From JAFGCL01 sp964423835 (GTDB lineage: Bacteria > Chloroflexota > Dehalococcoidia > UBA2247 > RBG-13-53-26): a stretch of DNA of 64,000 nucleotides. Position 1 is the first letter of the stretch; each line of letters starts with the position of its first letter. A program made the translations under genes and the position numbers. The stretch lies in the NCBI GenBank assembly GCA_964423835.1, contig CAYRGJ010000015.1:10606-74605 (forward strand), read 5' to 3'. Below the pieces are notes generated by a model. That model was not told the origin of the DNA. It did no database searches and worked only from the letters and a program-made list of their open reading frames with translations. Positions 8,559-17,499 of the stretch are shown in pieces.

Positions 8559-10567
8559 TGCTGCCGGACGCTTCACCCCAGAAGGCGCCCGTGGTGGCCC
8601 TGGCCGGGTTGCCCAATGTTGGCAAGAGCACCGTGTTCAACCTGCTGACGGGCCTTTCCCAGCACGTGGGCAACTGGCCGGGGAAGACCATCGAGCAGAA
8701 GACCGGCGTAATGCGGCACGACGGCCTCGCCATTCAGCTGGTCGATCTGCCGGGCGCGTACAGCCTGACGGCGAACTCCGTCGAGGAGCAGGTGGCCAGG
8801 GACTTCCTGGTCCAGGAGAAGCCGGACCTGGTGGTGGCCGTGCTCAATGCGGCCAGCATGGAGCGCAGCCTGTACCTGGTGGCGGAGCTGATCGAGCTGG
8901 CGCCGCGGCTGGTGATCGCCCTGAACATGGTGGACGTGGCGCAGCGGGAGCACACCAGGGTCGACGCCGGCTCACTGGAGGCGGCCCTGGGCATCCGGGT
9001 CGTTCCCATGGTAGCCAGCCGGAACCAGGGGGTGCTGGACCTGGTAGGGGTGATGGCCCAGGAGCTGGGCTCGCCCGGGGAGGCGCGGGCTCCGAAGCAT
9101 ATCGAGTCGGGCACCGGCATCGAGGCCCAGATCGCCGAGGTCATGCAGCTCCTGACCGGGGAAGACACCGCCCCGTACCCCCGGCACTGGGCGGCCACCA
9201 AGCTGCTGGAGGGCGACGACCAGATCAACAGGCTCCTGCGGGAGCGTGTGCCGGAAGGCCGCTGGTCCGCCATCGACTCCGTCCTCACCAGCAAGGAGGC
9301 AGCGCCCATAGCCATCGCCGGGCTGCGCTTCGACTGGGTGAGAAGGGTCCTCTCCACCTGCCAGCAGAAACGTCCCCTGGGCCAGGTCTCTCTGACCGAG
9401 AGGCTGGACCGGGCCGCCACCCATCCCATCCTGGGGCTGGTGATATTCCTGGTGGTGATAGGGATGGCCTTCGCCGCGGTCTACGGCGCCGGCATCCCGC
9501 TCCAGCGTTTTCTCCAGGCCAGCGTCATCGAGAGAATACAGGGCGCCGTCTTCGACCACATGACATTCCTGCCGGACTGGCTCCAGGGCCTGCTGGGCGA
9601 CGGCGTCATCGGGGGCGCCGGGATGGTGCTCACCTTTGTGCCCATACTCTTCCTCTTCTTCGTGGTCTGGGGACTCCTGGAGGATGTGGGCTACACCGCC
9701 CGGGTGGCCTTCGTCACCGACCGGTACATGCACGCCATCGGCCTGCACGGCAAGTCCTCGCTGCCGCTGCTCCTGGGGTTCGGCTGCAACGTGCCGGCGG
9801 TGATGGGCACCCGGATCATCGAGTCCAGGCGGGCCCGGATTCTGACCATCCTGGTGGCGCCGCTGATACCCTGCACCGGCAGAATGGCGGTCATCGCCGT
9901 CGTCGCCGGCGCCCTGTTCGGGGGGTGGGCCATGGTGGTGATAGTGGGCATGGTGGCCTTCAGCCTGCTGGTCCTGGCGCTCCTGGGCCTTTTCATGAAC
10001 CGCTTTGTCCTCGGCGGCACCAGGGCGGCCCTGATCATGGAGCTGCCCCTGTACCACGCGCCCAACCCACGCACCATCGGTCTCGGCGCATGGCAACGCA
10101 CGGTGTCCTTCATCAAGCGCGCCGGCACGGTGATCCTGGCCGTCTCGGTGGTGGTGTGGCTCCTCTCGTACTTCCCGGGCGGCAGCATTGAGAGCAGCTT
10201 CCTGTCCAAGATCGGGAGGTGGCTGGAGCCCGCCGGCCGGCTCATGGGGTTGGGCTGGGAGGCGCTGGTGGCCCTGCTCACCAGCTTCGTGGCCAAGGAG
10301 AACACCATCGCCACCCTGGGAGTGCTGCTGGGCCAGGAGGGCGCCAGCCTCACCGAAACACTGCGCCTGATCCTGTCGCCGGCCGCCGGCGTAGCCTTCC
10401 TGGTGGCCCAGGTCCTCTTCATACCCTGTGCGGCCACGGTGGCCTGCATCAAGCACGAGACCGGGGGCTGGCGCTGGGTGGCGTTCTCCGTGGGGCTCCA
10501 GCTGGTGGTGTCCTTCTCCCTGGCCATAGCGGTGTACCAGATAGCCAGGCTGGCCGGAGCGTCCTAG
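8558..10567 (+). CDS. feoB: Ferrous iron transporter FeoB
   Basis: 669 residues; imports Fe(II) across the cytoplasmic membrane. The N-terminal G domain has GLPNVGKS (17-24, G1), DLPGAYS (G3) and NMVD (G4), followed by a helical GDI spacer. The membrane domain starts at about residue 285 and contains both inverted Gate motifs (GFGCNVPAVMGTR and the later FIPCAATVA) and the LIPCTGRM segment. The length is normal for FeoB without a C-terminal FeoC-like extension. It is coupled to the upstream DtxR-FeoA-FeoA gene by a one-base overlap and is expected to be repressed when iron is sufficient. It is convergent with the ABC permease gene. Confidence 0.96.
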   Translation: MLPDASPQKAPVVALAGLPNVGKSTVFNLLTGLSQHVGNWPGKTIEQKTGVMRHDGLAIQLVDLPGAYSLTANSVEEQVARDFLVQEKPDLVVAVLNAASMERSLYLVAELIELAPRLVIALNMVDVAQREHTRVDAGSLEAALGIRVVPMVASRNQGVLDLVGVMAQELGSPGEARAPKHIESGTGIEAQIAEVMQLLTGEDTAPYPRHWAATKLLEGDDQINRLLRERVPEGRWSAIDSVLTSKEAAPIAIAGLRFDWVRRVLSTCQQKRPLGQVSLTERLDRAATHPILGLVIFLVVIGMAFAAVYGAGIPLQRFLQASVIERIQGAVFDHMTFLPDWLQGLLGDGVIGGAGMVLTFVPILFLFFVVWGLLEDVGYTARVAFVTDRYMHAIGLHGKSSLPLLLGFGCNVPAVMGTRIIESRRARILTILVAPLIPCTGRMAVIAVVAGALFGGWAMVVIVGMVAFSLLVLALLGLFMNRFVLGGTRAALIMELPLYHAPNPRTIGLGAWQRTVSFIKRAGTVILAVSVVVWLLSYFPGGSIESSFLSKIGRWLEPAGRLMGLGWEALVALLTSFVAKENTIATLGVLLGQEGASLTETLRLILSPAAGVAFLVAQVLFIPCAATVACIKHETGGWRWVAFSVGLQLVVSFSLAIAVYQIARLAGAS

Positions 10568-10571
10568 ACGC

Positions 10572-10605
10572 GGGGGCCGGGCCGGGCCCAAAGCCGGCCG
10601 CCCCC
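10572..10605. terminator. GC-rich hairpin between convergent genes
   Basis: The 37-bp gap between the stops of feoB and the ABC permease can fold with a GGGGG...CCCCC outer stem and GGCCGG/CCGGCC inner pairs around CCCAAA. No T tract follows on either strand, so a bidirectional terminator is only a guess. Confidence 0.35.
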
Positions 10606-11816
10606 TAGCTGTACCAGATGGCATCCACGATCTTGGTGCGGATGGTCTGGTAGGCAGGCACAAAGGCGGAAACGACGGCCACCGCCGACAGTATCAGGGC
10701 CGACGATGTCAGCATCGAGGCATCCAGCGCCAGCAGCACGTCCCCGAAGGAGAAGTGGAAGGGATAGCGGGCTTCCAGGGGGACCATCACGTAGAGGAAG
10801 ACGAGCACGGCCGCGGCGATGCCGACCACGGCGTAGACCACGGCCCGGATGATGTACGAGAGCACGATGGCCGGCGCCGTGATGCCGATGGCGCGCTCGA
10901 TGCCGATCTGGCGCCTCTTGTTCACCAGGTCCACATAGGTCACGATGAAGATGGTGATGGCCGCCACCACCAGGGCCGTGGCCCGCAGTATGTTGATGAT
11001 CTGATCGAAGCTGCTGGTCATGCTCTTGAGGACGCCCAGGGCATCCTCCCAGGTCTGGTACTTCAGGCCCGGCCTGGCGGCCATTACTTCGCCTATCACC
11101 AGATCACGGTCGGCCCCGTCCGCCAGCTTCACGTGCACGCTCATGGCGGTGTCCCACGGCTGCGACCGGACCACGGCGTGATAGTCCGCCTCGGTGATGT
11201 AGGCCCTGATATCGCCCTGGACGAACTCCGTATAGAATATGCCCTTGACCGCGTATTCCTTCTCCACGCCGTTGACAAAGAGGATGGTCACCGTGCTGCC
11301 GGCGCGGACCGTCTTCAAGGAGGTGGGGTACAGCTCGAGACCGGTCCTCCCGGCGCCGGCCACCTGCACCCCCAGGTAGACCTGGCCGGTATCGCCCTGC
11401 TCCAGGTAGCTGCCATCAATGGTATTCTGGTAGATGCTGAACACCCTGGCATCTCTAACCGGGTCGATGGCGTAGACCGCCGAGGTGAAGCGCTCCCCCT
11501 CGTACCGTATCTCGCCCCCGACGCTGTTCCGGGCGCAGGCTGCCTCAACGCCGTCGAGCAGCTCGATGCCGCTGACCATCATCTGCGACCCGGTGATAAC
11601 GGGGACATCGCCCGCAGCCTGGAACACCAGGTCCGCCGACAGTGTGTCCCTGGTCCGCTGGTGTATCCGCTGCACCGCGCCGGCCAGCAGGGACGGGGTG
11701 AAGACCAGGTTGACGTAGACCAGGATGAGCATGGTGACCGTCAGCAGCACCACCCGCCAGTCGCCCCTTCTCAGCGACTTCAGGGCCATGAACACCGCCA
11801 CCTTCAGTGAGCTCAC
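10605..11816 (-). CDS. ABC transporter permease, FtsX/MacB type
   Basis: 403 residues with one N-terminal TM (about 22-44), a long extracytoplasmic domain (about 50-265) and three C-terminal TM segments (about 275-300, 325-350, 370-395). This is the MacB/LolC-like FtsX arrangement. The cytoplasmic loop NKRRQIGIERAIG is the typical coupling segment. It is probably a mechanotransmission or efflux/lipoprotein-type ABC exporter permease rather than an importer. It lies 25 bp downstream of the ATPase gene and is last in the operon that starts with the sodium-pump subunits. Substrate unknown. Confidence 0.85.
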   Translation of the reverse strand: MSSLKVAVFMALKSLRRGDWRVVLLTVTMLILVYVNLVFTPSLLAGAVQRIHQRTRDTLSADLVFQAAGDVPVITGSQMMVSGIELLDGVEAACARNSVGGEIRYEGERFTSAVYAIDPVRDARVFSIYQNTIDGSYLEQGDTGQVYLGVQVAGAGRTGLELYPTSLKTVRAGSTVTILFVNGVEKEYAVKGIFYTEFVQGDIRAYITEADYHAVVRSQPWDTAMSVHVKLADGADRDLVIGEVMAARPGLKYQTWEDALGVLKSMTSSFDQIINILRATALVVAAITIFIVTYVDLVNKRRQIGIERAIGITAPAIVLSYIIRAVVYAVVGIAAAVLVFLYVMVPLEARYPFHFSFGDVLLALDASMLTSSALILSAVAVVSAFVPAYQTIRTKIVDAIWYS

Positions 11817-11841
11817 TGTAGAATCCGGCGCCCTTCCGAGA

Positions 11842-12516
11842 CTACAGGTACTCGGGCGCCAGCCTCCCGTCCTTGAGAAAGATGAGCCTCTTGGCGTATA
11901 TCTTGTCGTCCGGGTCGTGGGAGACGAAGACGATGGTGACGCCCATCTCCCGGTTGAGCTTCAGCAGGGTCTCCATGACCACCTCGGACGAGATGCTGTC
12001 CAGGTTGGCGCAGGGCTCGTCGGCGAACAGGACCCGGGGGTTGTTGATCAGGGCCCGGGCAATGGCCACCCGCTGCTGCTCCCCGCCCGAGAGCTCCTTG
12101 GGCCTGTGCCGTGTCCGGTCCCCCAGGCCCACCATCCCCAGCAGCTCGGCCGCCCTTCTCTCATGGGCGGAATCGCGGCCGCCCAGCATCATGCCCGGCA
12201 GATAGACGTTCTCGTGCGCCGTCAGCTCGGACAGCAGGGCGAACTCCTGGAAGATGTATCCCAGCCGGGTGAGCCGCATCCTGGCCCTGGCGCCATCGGA
12301 GAGCTGCGTTACGTCCTGCCCGTCAAGCAGGATCTGCCCGGAGGTGGGCCGGTCGATGAGCCCCAGCTGCCGCAGCAGCGTGGACTTGCCGGAGCCGCTC
12401 TTCCCCATGACGCAGGTGACATCCCCGTCCTCGAGGGTCAGGGACACATCCATCAGGGCCTGGACCTCGACCTTGCCCACAGTGTAGACTCTGGTCAGAC
12501 GGTTGATGGCGATCAT
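11842..12516 (-). CDS. ABC transporter ATP-binding protein, MacB/LolD type
   Basis: 224 residues with Walker A GKSGSGKST (about 38-46), Q-loop FQEFALL, signature LSGGEQQR, Walker B VLFADEP and H-loop SHD. The length and sequence match the short MacB/LolD/FtsE subfamily. It pairs with the FtsX-like permease directly downstream. The ATG begins immediately after the stop of the P-type ATPase, so the genes are likely co-transcribed and coupled. The ATPase of such systems drives conformational work in the periplasmic or extracellular domain of the permease. Confidence 0.93.
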   Translation of the reverse strand: MIAINRLTRVYTVGKVEVQALMDVSLTLEDGDVTCVMGKSGSGKSTLLRQLGLIDRPTSGQILLDGQDVTQLSDGARARMRLTRLGYIFQEFALLSELTAHENVYLPGMMLGGRDSAHERRAAELLGMVGLGDRTRHRPKELSGGEQQRVAIARALINNPRVLFADEPCANLDSISSEVVMETLLKLNREMGVTIVFVSHDPDDKIYAKRLIFLKDGRLAPEYL

Positions 12517-15228
12517 CTACAGGGTCTTCCTTCTCACCTCCGCCCGGGACAGCAGGACCTTGTAAACATCCGTCGCCAAGAATAGCGTAAGGCCGGCCAG
12601 TATGGCAATACCCCAGTCCGCCCAGCTCAGGGTGTACGTGTGGAAATACTCCTGCAGGGCCGGCACGTAGATGATGGGCAGGGTGGCGGACACGGTGCCG
12701 ACCATGGCCACCAGCAACCACTTGTTCTTCAAGAGTCCCATCCGCGGCAGCGGCATCCTCTCCGACCGCGAGGCCAGCGCCGTGAACTCCCCCACGATCA
12801 TCAGCGTCAGGAAGCAGAGGGCCTGGGCCTCCTGCTCCGAGCGGCCGGAAACGAGCGCCCACTTGAACACCCCGAAGGTGGCCAGGCCGGACCAGACGGC
12901 GGCCACAGCGATGAACCCCAGCACCACCGGAGTGAAGATGCTGGTGCGCCGGCGCCGGGGGGGCTGCTCCATCAGGTCCGGGTCCGGCGGGTCAAAGGCC
13001 AGGGCCAGCGCCGTGGGGCCGTCGACCGCTATGTTCAGCCACAGCAGCTGTACGGCCACCAGGGGCAGGTACCGGGGGTCGACCAGCACCGCGGCTATCA
13101 TCAGCACCAGCTCACCGATGTGGGCCGACAGCAGGTACATGAGGCACTTCTTGATGTTCCCGAAGATGTGCCGGCCTTCCTTCACCGCGGCCACGATGGA
13201 GGCGAAGTTGTCGTCGGTCAGCACCATGTGGGAGGCCTCCTTGGAGACATCCGTCCCGGTGATGCCCATGGCCACGCCTATGTCCGCCCTCTTCAGGGCC
13301 GGGGCGTCATTGACCCCATCGCCGGTCATGGCCACCACGTGGCCCTTCCTCTGCAGCGCCTGCACCACCCGCAGCTTGTGGGCCGGCGATACCCTGGCGT
13401 AGACCTCGATGCTCTCCACGACGCGCTCCAGCTCAGCGTCATCGATCTTCTCCAGCTCGTCGCCGCCCATGGCCAGCCCGTCCTTCAACAGCCCCAGCTC
13501 CCGGGCTATGGCCATGGCCGTGATCTTGTGGTCGCCGGTGATCATCACCGCCTTGATGCCGGCCTTCTGGCACTGCCGTATGGCCTCCTTCACCTCCTCC
13601 CGCGGCGGATCGATCATGCCCGCCAGCCCTACGAAGACCATGTCCCGCTCGGCATCCTGGTCGTTCGCGGCTTCGGGCGCGGCCTTGCAGGCCAGCGCCA
13701 GCACCCTCAGCCCGTCCTCGCCCATCAGCCGGTTGGCCTCCAGGATCTGATCGCGATCGGCCGGCTCCATGTCCCTCTCCTGTCCATTGAGGACTATGCG
13801 GCTGCAGGAGCCGATGACAACCTCCACCGCCCCCTTGCACAGGGCCAGGCGCCCCTCCGGCCCCTGGTGTATGGTCGTCATCTGCATGCGCTCGGAGGAG
13901 AAAGGTATCTCGCTCACCCGGCGCCAGGACGCCGCCAGCCCCTCGTTGTCCAGCCCGGCCTTGGCCGCAGCCACCAGCAGGGCCCCCTCGGTGGGGTCCC
14001 CCCTTATGCTCCACAGGCCGTTGCTCGACGACAGCCCGGCGTCATTGCACAGCGATCCTATCTGCAGCGCCCGCAGCAGGGTGGAGCCGGGGCCGGGAAC
14101 GACCATACCATCGCGGCTGCGGAACTCCCCACCGGGCTCGTAGCCGGACCCGCTGACCTCCAGCATCAGGCCGTCAACGAAGATCTTGCGGACGGTCATC
14201 TGGTTCTGGGTCAGGGTGCCGGTCTTGTCGGAGCATATGAAGGTGGTGGAGCCCAGCGTCTCCACCGCGTGGAGCTTGCGGATCAGGGCGTGCTTGCGCG
14301 CCATCCGGTAGACCCCGAAGGCCAGGGTCACCGTCACAATGGCCGGCAGGGACTCCGGGACCACCACTATGGCCAGGCTCAGGCCCCACAGGAAGATCTC
14401 CATGACGCCCCGGTCGGTGCGCAGCAGGATGAGGACGGCCACCAGGGCCGTCACGGCTACCAGGGCCATGGCCATGGTCTTGCCGAACCGGTCCAGCTTC
14501 TCCTGCAGCGGCGTCCGGGGCTCCTCCACTTCCTGGAGCATGGCCGCGATCTTCCCGAACTCGGTGGACATGGCGGTGGCGGTCACCACCGCCCGGCCCT
14601 TGCCGTAGGCCACGGTGGTCCCGGCGAATACCATGTTGGTGCGGTCCGCCGGCCCCAGCTCCGCGGGCACAGGCTCCAGGCCCTTCAGCACCGCCACCGA
14701 CTCCCCCGTCAGCGCCGCCTCGTCCATCTTCAGCTGGGCGGTCTCCAGCAGCCGGGCATCGGCGACCACCCGGTCTCCCGTCCGAAGGACGATGATGTCG
14801 CCGGGGACCAGCTCCCGCGACGGCTCCATGGTCTCCTCGCCGTCCCGGATGACGGCGGAGGACGGCGCGATCATCTCCTTGAGAGCCTGCAGGGCTCTCT
14901 CCGCGCGGAACTGCTGCACGAAACCGAGCAGGACCGAGATCAGGACCACCGCCACGATGATGATGGGGTCCCACAGCTTTCCCTCCTGCCGGACCAGGTA
15001 CAGGACCAGGGAGATGGCGGAGGCGGCCAGAAGGATGAGGATGAGGGCGTTCTGGAACTGCCCCAGCAGAATCATCCACCAGGAGATGGTCTTCTCCTTG
15101 CGCAGCTCGTTGGGGCCGAAGCGCTCCAGCCGGCGGCGCGCCTCGTCGCGGCTGAGTCCTTCTCTCTTGGTGTTCTGGGCGGCCAGGGCCTCTTCTACGC
15201 TGAGGCTATGCCAGCGATGCTCATCCAC
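12517..15228 (-). CDS. P-type ATPase, Ca2+-type (P2A-like)
   Basis: 903 residues with the SERCA/PMCA order: cation ATPase N-domain, M1-M2, TGES (174-177), M4 motif PESLP (291-295), phosphorylation site D334 in DKTGTLT, an N domain with KGA, the hinge motif GDGVNDAP, and M5-M10. In SERCA numbering the M4 glutamate and the M5 glutamate (IGELV) are kept. The M5 asparagine is histidine (SAHIGE), and M6 reads LNIAVDG, so Asn and Asp are present but Thr is replaced by Val. Ca2+ export is the default guess, but the altered site allows another cation. It sits between oadB-like and ABC genes in one apparent operon. Confidence 0.92.
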   Translation of the reverse strand: MDEHRWHSLSVEEALAAQNTKREGLSRDEARRRLERFGPNELRKEKTISWWMILLGQFQNALILILLAASAISLVLYLVRQEGKLWDPIIIVAVVLISVLLGFVQQFRAERALQALKEMIAPSSAVIRDGEETMEPSRELVPGDIIVLRTGDRVVADARLLETAQLKMDEAALTGESVAVLKGLEPVPAELGPADRTNMVFAGTTVAYGKGRAVVTATAMSTEFGKIAAMLQEVEEPRTPLQEKLDRFGKTMAMALVAVTALVAVLILLRTDRGVMEIFLWGLSLAIVVVPESLPAIVTVTLAFGVYRMARKHALIRKLHAVETLGSTTFICSDKTGTLTQNQMTVRKIFVDGLMLEVSGSGYEPGGEFRSRDGMVVPGPGSTLLRALQIGSLCNDAGLSSSNGLWSIRGDPTEGALLVAAAKAGLDNEGLAASWRRVSEIPFSSERMQMTTIHQGPEGRLALCKGAVEVVIGSCSRIVLNGQERDMEPADRDQILEANRLMGEDGLRVLALACKAAPEAANDQDAERDMVFVGLAGMIDPPREEVKEAIRQCQKAGIKAVMITGDHKITAMAIARELGLLKDGLAMGGDELEKIDDAELERVVESIEVYARVSPAHKLRVVQALQRKGHVVAMTGDGVNDAPALKRADIGVAMGITGTDVSKEASHMVLTDDNFASIVAAVKEGRHIFGNIKKCLMYLLSAHIGELVLMIAAVLVDPRYLPLVAVQLLWLNIAVDGPTALALAFDPPDPDLMEQPPRRRRTSIFTPVVLGFIAVAAVWSGLATFGVFKWALVSGRSEQEAQALCFLTLMIVGEFTALASRSERMPLPRMGLLKNKWLLVAMVGTVSATLPIIYVPALQEYFHTYTLSWADWGIAILAGLTLFLATDVYKVLLSRAEVRRKTL

Positions 15229-15258
15229 GCGGTCGATCGCCTTCTTGTCTCCAATTCC

Positions 15259-16425
15259 CTAGTCCATCATCCCGGGCACCAGGGCCAGCAGCACGCCGGC
15301 GGCCATCGCGGTCCCGATGACGCCGGCCACGTTGGGCCCCATGGCATGCATGAGCACGAAGTTGCTGGGGTCCTCCCTCTGGACTTCCTTCTGGCATACC
15401 CGGGCCGACATGGGCACCGCCGAGACCCCGGCGGCCCCGATGACCGGGTTGACCTTGCCCCCGGACACCCAGTACATGATCTTGCCCAGGACCAGGCCGC
15501 CCGCGGTGGCGAAGATGAAGGCCACACAGCCCAGCACGAAGATGAGGATGGTCTCCCACTCGAAGAAGGCCTCCGCCGTCAGGGTGGAGCCCACGGTGAT
15601 CCCCAGGATGATGACCACGCTGTTCATCAGGGCGTTCTGCGCCGTCTCGGCGAGCCTCTCCACCACCAGGCACTCCCGCAGCAGGTTGCCGAAGGCGAAC
15701 ATGCCGATGAGGGGCGCCGCCCGGGGGACCAGGACGCCTCCCGCCACGGCCATGATGATGGGAAACAGGATCTTGGCCACCCTTGATGCCCGCCGGGGGG
15801 CATAGGGCATCCTCACCAGCCTCTCCTTCCTGCTGGTCATCAGCCTGATGACCGGCGGCTGGATGACCGGCACCAGGGCCATGTAGGAGTAGGCGGCCAC
15901 CGCCACTCTGGCCAGCAGGTCCGGCGCCAGCCTGGTGGCGATGTAGATGGAGGTGGGGCCGTCGGCGCCCCCGATCATGCCGATGGAGGCCGCCTCTTTC
16001 AGGTTAAAGCCCAGGGCCACCGCCCCCATCAGGGCCACGAACACGCCGAACTGGGCTGCCGCGCCCAGCAGGATGGTGTAGGGGTAGTTCAGCATGGGCT
16101 CGAAGTCGGTCATAGCCCCCAGGCCCAGGAAGATGAGCAGCGGAATGATCTCGGTGTCCACCAGGTACTTGCGGAAGTAGTAGAGCACGCCGGTGGCCGT
16201 GCCCGGCTCCCCGCCCACGTCACCCCCGATATGGACGAACTCGTGAAGCGGGAGGTTGGCCACCAGGATGCCGAAGCCAATTCCCACCAGCAGCAGCGGC
16301 TCGAACTTGCGGGCGATGCCCAGATAGATGAGGACGCAGCCTATGGCCATCATGCCCAGGATCTGCCACTCGTCGCTTATCCCCTCGAAGCCTTCGAAGA
16401 CCTTGCGGAGGCTGCTCCAGTCCAC
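15259..16425 (-). CDS. Sodium-pump decarboxylase beta subunit (OadB/GcdB-like)
   Basis: 388-residue integral membrane protein with about ten TM segments. The two signature regions of the Na+-translocating decarboxylase beta subunits are present: GGADGPTSIY with the essential Asp in the first half, and NPVIGAAGVSAVPMSARV in the second. The family couples decarboxylation of carboxybiotin to export of Na+. The start is GTG at 16425 with GGGGGG upstream. It follows the biotin carrier gene by 24 bp. The carboxyltransferase (alpha) subunit is not in the window, so the decarboxylated substrate (oxaloacetate, methylmalonyl-CoA or glutaconyl-CoA) cannot be assigned. Confidence 0.93.
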   Translation of the reverse strand: MDWSSLRKVFEGFEGISDEWQILGMMAIGCVLIYLGIARKFEPLLLVGIGFGILVANLPLHEFVHIGGDVGGEPGTATGVLYYFRKYLVDTEIIPLLIFLGLGAMTDFEPMLNYPYTILLGAAAQFGVFVALMGAVALGFNLKEAASIGMIGGADGPTSIYIATRLAPDLLARVAVAAYSYMALVPVIQPPVIRLMTSRKERLVRMPYAPRRASRVAKILFPIIMAVAGGVLVPRAAPLIGMFAFGNLLRECLVVERLAETAQNALMNSVVIILGITVGSTLTAEAFFEWETILIFVLGCVAFIFATAGGLVLGKIMYWVSGGKVNPVIGAAGVSAVPMSARVCQKEVQREDPSNFVLMHAMGPNVAGVIGTAMAAGVLLALVPGMMD

Positions 16426-16449
16426 GCAGTACCCCCCTTGACGATGATT

Positions 16450-16911
16450 CTAGTCGAACTCAACCAGTATGGCCCCGTGGGCCACGTTCTGCCCCTGGGT
16501 CACCGAGACGTTCTTCACCACGCCGTCGGCACTGGCCAGTATGTTCAGCTCCATCTTCATGGACTCCAGGAGGCAGACCTCCTGGCCCCGCTTCACCCTG
16601 TCCCCCACCTTCACCCTCACCGCCAGGACCACGCCCGGCATGGGGGCGCAGAGGGTCTTGCCGTCGCCGGCCGCCGCCGGACCGGCCGGCCGCGCCGCCC
16701 GGGGGGCGGGCGGTGGCGGAGGCGGGGGGACGAAGGGGCTGACCGCGATGGACATCACCGGGTCCGGCCCGCGGTCGGCGGCCAGGGCGTCCTCCACCCG
16801 CACGTTGAACTTCTCGCCATCGACCAGCACCTCAACCTCAGCCCGGCCCAGGTCGCCCACCTCAACGTCGTACGTCTTATCATTGACGGTCAGTCTGAAC
16901 GTCTTCCCCAT
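16450..16911 (-). CDS. Biotin carrier (biotinyl-domain) protein of the sodium-pump decarboxylase
   Basis: 153 residues. The first ~45 residues form a small beta domain, followed by a Pro/Ala linker (PPPPPPP at about 62-68) and a biotinyl domain (about 85-153) with the biotinylation motif ESMKM (Lys about 119). This layout matches the separate gamma/biotin carrier of glutaconyl- or methylmalonyl-CoA decarboxylases. I chose the ATG at 16911 because the sequence from there (MGKTFRLTVNDKTY) is typical; the longer frame only adds residues overlapping the OadG-like gene. It overlaps that gene by 22 bp and precedes oadB-like. Confidence 0.9.
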   Translation of the reverse strand: MGKTFRLTVNDKTYDVEVGDLGRAEVEVLVDGEKFNVRVEDALAADRGPDPVMSIAVSPFVPPPPPPPAPRAARPAGPAAAGDGKTLCAPMPGVVLAVRVKVGDRVKRGQEVCLLESMKMELNILASADGVVKNVSVTQGQNVAHGAILVEFD

Positions 16912-17258
16912 TGCCGTCCCGCCTTTCCCCTGGATCGCATCACCTGCTCCCGGCCGGCCATGGCCCACCGGCTGGGCGCGCCGGCCCATTCCGCGGCGCC
17001 GGCGGCCGGCTGGGCCGCCACATCATTCTGCTGCATGGCCCTGGCCAGAGCCACGGCCATCACCGCCACTGCCTGTCTCTCTGATTCCTCTGCCGCAATG
17101 CCTTCGAGCACCGTTGGTCCTTCCGCCTTCCTGGCCCTCTCCGGGGCCAGCCGGTTCACTACCATGATGGACACCATCAGGAGGAGCAGCGCCACGAACA
17201 CCACGGCCATGCCCACCCCGATGAGTATGCCAGCGTCTCTCAGTTGGTCCCAGTCCAC
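16890..17258 (-). CDS. OadG-like small membrane subunit of the sodium pump
   Basis: 122 residues. One N-terminal TM segment (about 10-35, ILIGVGMAVVFVALLLLM) is followed by a cytosolic tail rich in Ala and Glu. This fits the OadG/DcdG gamma or delta subunits that hold decarboxylase complexes together. Sequence similarity in this family is low, so the call rests on topology plus position directly before the biotin carrier and beta subunit. The start is GTG at 17258. It is first in the operon; a promoter candidate lies at 17394-17422. Confidence 0.75.
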   Translation of the reverse strand: MDWDQLRDAGILIGVGMAVVFVALLLLMVSIMVVNRLAPERARKAEGPTVLEGIAAEESERQAVAVMAVALARAMQQNDVAAQPAAGAAEWAGAPSRWAMAGREQVMRSRGKAGRQWGRRSD

Positions 17259-17393
17259 GTTCTTCTACCGTCAGAGCACGCCCGGGGCCTGAAGGAAGCA
17301 CCACCGGGAGCGCCGCCCGGCGTGCCGGATGGCGGCCCTCCGGGGCGCGGCATACAGGCCCGCGGCACGAACAGGCTGCCACATTGACACTAG

Positions 17394-17422
17394 ATATTAC
17401 GATAACGTTGGCTATTGTTCAA
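17394..17422 (-). promoter_or_regulatory. Candidate promoter of the sodium-pump operon
   Basis: On the minus strand: TTGAAC (17417-17422), 17-bp spacer, TAATAT (17394-17399), each 4/6 to consensus. It lies in the only A/T-rich patch between the divergent operons. The leader to the GTG at 17258 would be about 130 bases. Confidence 0.4.
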
Positions 17423-17483
17423 ATCCCGCCGGACGCCTCGTCCGCGGCCGGACTCTGCCTGTAGAGCCGCGCCGGCTCTCCCA

Positions 17484-17492
17484 TGCTATACT
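17484..17492 (+). promoter_or_regulatory. Extended -10 promoter giving a leaderless mRNA
   Basis: TGC followed by TATACT (17487-17492) is an extended -10. The start expected seven bases later is 17499 or 17500, exactly at the ATG of the lipoprotein gene, and there is no ribosome-binding site. A leaderless transcript is the natural reading. Confidence 0.5.
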
Positions 17493-17499
17493 GCGATGT

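Noticed and set aside
12640..15786. Very long plus-strand frame (over 1000 codons) opposite the P-type ATPase and oadB-like genes
   Set aside because: Antisense shadow caused by high G+C third positions; His/Gln/Arg-rich, no domain, and it crosses the boundary of two real genes.
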